Source of the DNA: Fibrobacter sp.
GTDB taxonomy: Bacteria > Fibrobacterota > Fibrobacteria > Fibrobacterales > Fibrobacteraceae
DNA: 46,902 bases
Assembly (NCBI GenBank): GCA_017520105.1
Contig: JAFWRL010000160.1
Location: 1 to 46,902, forward strand
Direction: 5' to 3'
In this document: piece after piece, positions 43,875-46,902 of the stretch
How the letters are laid out: every line of letters begins with the position of its first letter
Numbering within the stretch: the first letter of the stretch is position 1
The notes under the pieces: generated by a model
The model's input: the letters and a program-made list of their open reading frames with translations, nothing else
The model's database searches: none
What the model was told of the DNA's origin: nothing
Position numbers and translations under genes: made by a program

Positions 43875-46139
43875 TTAGAACCATGCCTTGGTTTCGGCTG
43901 CAATGTAATGGGAATGCCAATTATTATCAGGTACGGTTTCGTCAGAGTGCGTCATGAACTTGTAACGGAAGTGGAGGCCCACGCGGTCAGAGAAGTCCCA
44001 GTCAAAGCCAAGACCGATAGCGAAATCCATGTAGTTGATGGGAGCCTTTCCGTAATAGTAAGGAGACACTTCGTTCGCGTGGGACGGGTTCGTCTTTTCA
44101 TTGAACTTGCTGACTGCGTTCGGAGCGGAATAAATCAGGTATGCCTTTTCGGACCTGAAGGTTTCGAGGCCGAGGATACCCACCATGTGGAAAGTCGGCG
44201 TCACGGCGACCGTCGGTTCAAACTGGCCATAGAAGCTCGTCATGAGTATGTTGGACTGCTTTTCGGAAACCGCAAGCGGAGCAAACGAAGTCGAAACACC
44301 GGAGAGGGCGAGGAACGCAGTCATCATGACATTGCGGTCTGTCCCGAGCCAGTGGCCGATATCGTAGCCACCCATGAAGGACATGTAGGTGGACCACTTG
44401 GCGTGCATCGGGACTTCCTGCTTTGCAACTTGGGTTCCCTTTTCGTAGGCCACAAAGGATTCCCACAGTTCCCAGGTACCACCATAAAGACCACCGCGCT
44501 GGCGATACATCTTGATGCCTTCGCCGGCATCCCTCTGGATACCCGCACGGGCAATGTAACCGGCACCGGAAGCGTTACCGGAGTCCGCCACGAAGAGCGG
44601 CTTGTGCTTGGTCCAGGAATTGGAGCTTTCCCACATGTTGCGACCGTTCAAACGGTAGTTAAAAGCGATTACATCCTGGCCAGCATCGATCTGGCGATGT
44701 TGCGCATACTGGAAGTCAAAGTAGCCGCGGTTGAAAGTCGGCTCCAACTTGAAGTTGATACCGGCCATGTTCGGGGAGTAGCGCAACGCACCTGCATTGA
44801 GGTAGGTTTCATCCTTGCGCCAGCCCGGGAAGCGGGACGGGTTCGAAAGAGAATACGGAGAGTAGAAGCCCGGCTGGAAGAACACGAGTTCAGCAGTCAT
44901 CGGCCAACCTTCGACATACTTGCTCTGGGCCTTGACATAGAGACCCACCTTGGGGCCAGCCATGCTGGATTTCTTCGCGTCACTGGAATAACCGGAAGAC
45001 GGGCTCGTCGGATCAAATCCATCGACCGCTTCGGACTGGTAGAACAGCGTAGAATCCGTAATGCTTACGCCGACATCCGCCATCAAGAAGAGCTTCGGAG
45101 TGACGTTGCCCTTCACATCGACACTAACCACATGCGTGTTGAGGAGGACCGGGTTCATACCGGCGGAAATCCACTGGTTGCGGAATTCGTCTTCGTAAAT
45201 GGCACCCTCGTCATACGTCACGCCCATGTAGTTCAAGCCCACCGTAAGATTGTCAGCAATCTTATCCTTGGCGACACGGCCATGGAAAATCGTACCGCGG
45301 AAATCATAGCCACCCGTCATTTCGAGTTCGCCCGGCTGACCACCGTACATACGCAGACCGTCGCGGGTCGCCAAGTCGGCATCAATCGGCTGGGACACGA
45401 GGAACTGGGCCTTCATGTCGTACGGGAGCTGGTAGATGTTGGCAAAGACGCCACCGAAGGAGCGGTTCGTCCAGAATGCACGGCCACCTTCCTTGACAGG
45501 CTTGAACGCCTTTTCCTTATAATAAGTACTGACCGTCTTTTCGTCTTCGAACAGTTCGTACTGCCAAACGAAACGCGGGTTCGTTTCACGTTCCCACATC
45601 GTGAGCGGAGAAGCGTTCGCCCAAATAACACCGCCTGCGGTGATGTAGGCGCCGAATACTCCGGCACGGATATCGACACCGACGTTCAATTCTTCGTTGA
45701 TTGTCGAAGAATAGAAGTCCGTGGAGTGGTCATACAGAGCGCGTTCATCGTAATTGCCCGGGGCATTAGTCGGATGCTTCGCCAAGTAGTTCGAATAAAC
45801 GCCGCTCAAGTCAAACGGGAACGAAAGATTCGTAAACAACGTAATGTAGGAGTTCGGCATGGCGACGACGTTCACGTTCAAGACGGCATCGACGCTTGTA
45901 CGGGCCCTATCATCCTTGACCCAGGGACTTTCTTCGGAATAGTGGAAATTCTTCAAACGGAAAGCCATGTAACCGGAGACTGCCAGTGGCAGATCGTCCT
46001 TGCCCAAGAGAGTCGATTCCATGTTGCCGGAAAGAGTATCCAACGAAGCATGAAGGGAATCAAGCTGCAACTGCGGAGGGAGAGCCCACGCAGCGCCGAG
46101 GCTAGACGCTAATAAAAGGGAAGAAACTGTTTTGCGCAT
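43875..46139 (-). CDS. Large outer-membrane beta-barrel protein, third member
   Basis: AGAGG about 5 nt before the ATG at 46139 supports the start (MRKTVSSLLLASSLGAAWAL, signal peptide). The 754 residues have an N-terminal coiled-coil-like piece (LQLDSLHASLDTLSGNMEST), then strand-rich sequence to a C-terminal AAETKAWF. A block SPLTMWERETNPRFVWQYEL sits where paralogues A and B have SPLS/TPLT, so it may be a distant relative, but the similarity is much weaker. It is 15 nt upstream of paralogue B and 9 nt after the jelly-roll gene. Confidence 0.83.
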   Translation of the reverse strand: MRKTVSSLLLASSLGAAWALPPQLQLDSLHASLDTLSGNMESTLLGKDDLPLAVSGYMAFRLKNFHYSEESPWVKDDRARTSVDAVLNVNVVAMPNSYITLFTNLSFPFDLSGVYSNYLAKHPTNAPGNYDERALYDHSTDFYSSTINEELNVGVDIRAGVFGAYITAGGVIWANASPLTMWERETNPRFVWQYELFEDEKTVSTYYKEKAFKPVKEGGRAFWTNRSFGGVFANIYQLPYDMKAQFLVSQPIDADLATRDGLRMYGGQPGELEMTGGYDFRGTIFHGRVAKDKIADNLTVGLNYMGVTYDEGAIYEDEFRNQWISAGMNPVLLNTHVVSVDVKGNVTPKLFLMADVGVSITDSTLFYQSEAVDGFDPTSPSSGYSSDAKKSSMAGPKVGLYVKAQSKYVEGWPMTAELVFFQPGFYSPYSLSNPSRFPGWRKDETYLNAGALRYSPNMAGINFKLEPTFNRGYFDFQYAQHRQIDAGQDVIAFNYRLNGRNMWESSNSWTKHKPLFVADSGNASGAGYIARAGIQRDAGEGIKMYRQRGGLYGGTWELWESFVAYEKGTQVAKQEVPMHAKWSTYMSFMGGYDIGHWLGTDRNVMMTAFLALSGVSTSFAPLAVSEKQSNILMTSFYGQFEPTVAVTPTFHMVGILGLETFRSEKAYLIYSAPNAVSKFNEKTNPSHANEVSPYYYGKAPINYMDFAIGLGFDWDFSDRVGLHFRYKFMTHSDETVPDNNWHSHYIAAETKAWF

Positions 46140-46148
46140 AAAATCCTC

Positions 46149-46892
46149 TTAAATCTCGTTACGGAACGGATAATGAGCCGGACCTTCGTACGGTTTACCG
46201 TGCTTCTTGATTACAACATCGTCAATCCAGACCTTGAAGGACTCGTTTTCGTCCTTGCGGACTTCGAGACGGAATCCCTTGAAGTTGGCCCAGCTAAACG
46301 GCAGCATCACTTCGCGCGTGTTCTTTGCGTCCCAGTAAACACCAGTATTGCCAAAGAGCTTCAGAGGAATGCTGAAGTGTTTCCATTCGGTCGTAATCTC
46401 ACCAAGGCTCTTGGAACGGAGCTTCACCTGGAGGGATTCGCCGTTGCTCTTCACGCCGTCGTCAACGAGCACGAACAACGCGTTTTCGCCACCTTGAGCG
46501 CCCTTAATCCAAAATTCGAGAACACCTTCTTCCAGGTACGGAGTCAAATCGACAGAACCCGCAATACAAATGGCGACACCGGAATAGTCACTTGCGATAA
46601 GCTCGATTTCCATGGAAAGAGCGCCTTCCATGGCATACTTATCCGTGAGTACCGGTTCGGGGTTTTCACGAGGATACTGGTATGTGTATCCGCCACCGCG
46701 AGGAATAGCCTCACGCATGACAACAGTGACAACTTCCTTGTCCGGACGGAACGGCTTGGGTTCCTTCATGACAAAGTGAGACTGGTCGCGGTCGCGGTAA
46801 TCGCTAAAGCCGTAGCCAGCAAAAGAAGATGAAGCAAGAAGCATCGCCGCTAGAGCGGACTTCCAAATGGCTTTTTTTAAGTTTCCATTCAT
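46149..46892 (-). CDS. Secreted jelly-roll protein, first gene of the surface operon
   Basis: The 247 residues start MNGNLKKAIWKSALAAMLLA, a signal peptide ending near SSFAG. The C-terminal half has the pattern of a galactose-binding-like jelly-roll or CBM11/CBM30-type module: VLEFWIKGAQGGENALFVLV, TTEWKHFSIPLKLFGNTG, FSWANFKGFRLEVRKDENES and FKVWIDDVVIKK. It may bind glycan or assemble with the barrels. The start lies 10 nt from the window edge, so upstream operon members or the promoter are outside the view. Family assignment is tentative. Confidence 0.72.
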   Translation of the reverse strand: MNGNLKKAIWKSALAAMLLASSSFAGYGFSDYRDRDQSHFVMKEPKPFRPDKEVVTVVMREAIPRGGGYTYQYPRENPEPVLTDKYAMEGALSMEIELIASDYSGVAICIAGSVDLTPYLEEGVLEFWIKGAQGGENALFVLVDDGVKSNGESLQVKLRSKSLGEITTEWKHFSIPLKLFGNTGVYWDAKNTREVMLPFSWANFKGFRLEVRKDENESFKVWIDDVVIKKHGKPYEGPAHYPFRNEI

Positions 46893-46902
46893 AATAGGTA
46901 CA

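Noticed and set aside
43908..46112. 734-residue open frame opposite the third beta-barrel gene
   Set aside because: It is an antisense shadow created by codon bias; the product is an Arg/His/Val-rich chain without domains, while the minus strand has signal peptide, ribosome site and operon context.

Overview
The window looks like the chromosome of a Fibrobacter-type bacterium (Fibrobacterota; close to the rumen cellulose degrader F. succinogenes). This is inferred from gene content, not from a database search. The content is typical: secreted polysaccharide-degrading enzymes (GH9 cellulase, CE1-type esterase), many signal-peptide proteins and lipoproteins, an OmpA protein with thrombospondin type 3 repeats, large outer-membrane beta-barrels, Gram-negative secretion parts and AT-rich intergenic DNA. 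I found no rRNA, tRNA, CRISPR array, phage or insertion-sequence gene.

Layout. (1) 1-3932, minus strand: a secreted beta-sandwich-like protein, an S8 subtilisin-like protease and the start of a small secreted protein; the first two may be one gene split by a frameshift. (2) 4125-8268, minus: a tight three-gene type II secretion/type IV pilus module (PilO-PilP/GspC-like fusion, PilM-PilN/GspL-like fusion, secretin) with overlapping stops and starts. (3) 8391-14837: lipoproteins, a small secreted protein and a 1307-residue secreted protein with heparinase II/III-like motifs. (4) 14839-18148, plus: GspE/PilB-type ATPase and three prepilin-like proteins, which complete more of the same machine. 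The secretion locus is therefore in two halves with candidate exoproteins between and beside them.

(5) 18152-20082: an acetyl-CoA hydrolase/CoA-transferase broken by an apparent single-base deletion, and a divergent GtrA-like membrane protein. (6) 20478-24729, minus: a Wzc-like tyrosine-kinase/chain-length protein followed by the OmpA/TSP3 protein. (7) 24952-31206: a MacB-type ABC exporter pair, KDPG aldolase (eda), a small cysteine-rich coiled-coil membrane protein, a membrane diguanylate cyclase, a tiny AMPK/CBM48-type glycan-binding protein with a histone-like Lys/Ala tail, and ribulose-phosphate 3-epimerase (rpe). (8) 31220-37484, minus: an unknown secreted protein, a DUF4874/DUF4832-like protein, a CE1-type esterase and a GH9 cellulase.

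(9) 37690-46892, minus: a compact six-gene operon encoding a jelly-roll secreted protein, three large outer-membrane beta-barrels (two clearly paralogous), a lipoprotein and a GH18 chitinase-like protein whose catalytic Glu is Gln. It looks like a surface complex, perhaps for glycan binding or uptake, and is the best candidate here for an undescribed system. Another recurring feature is a family of short 7-bp-periodic repeats in intergenic DNA (25755, 27093, 37574); two copies share 19 of 20 bases and sit about 10 nt before start codons.
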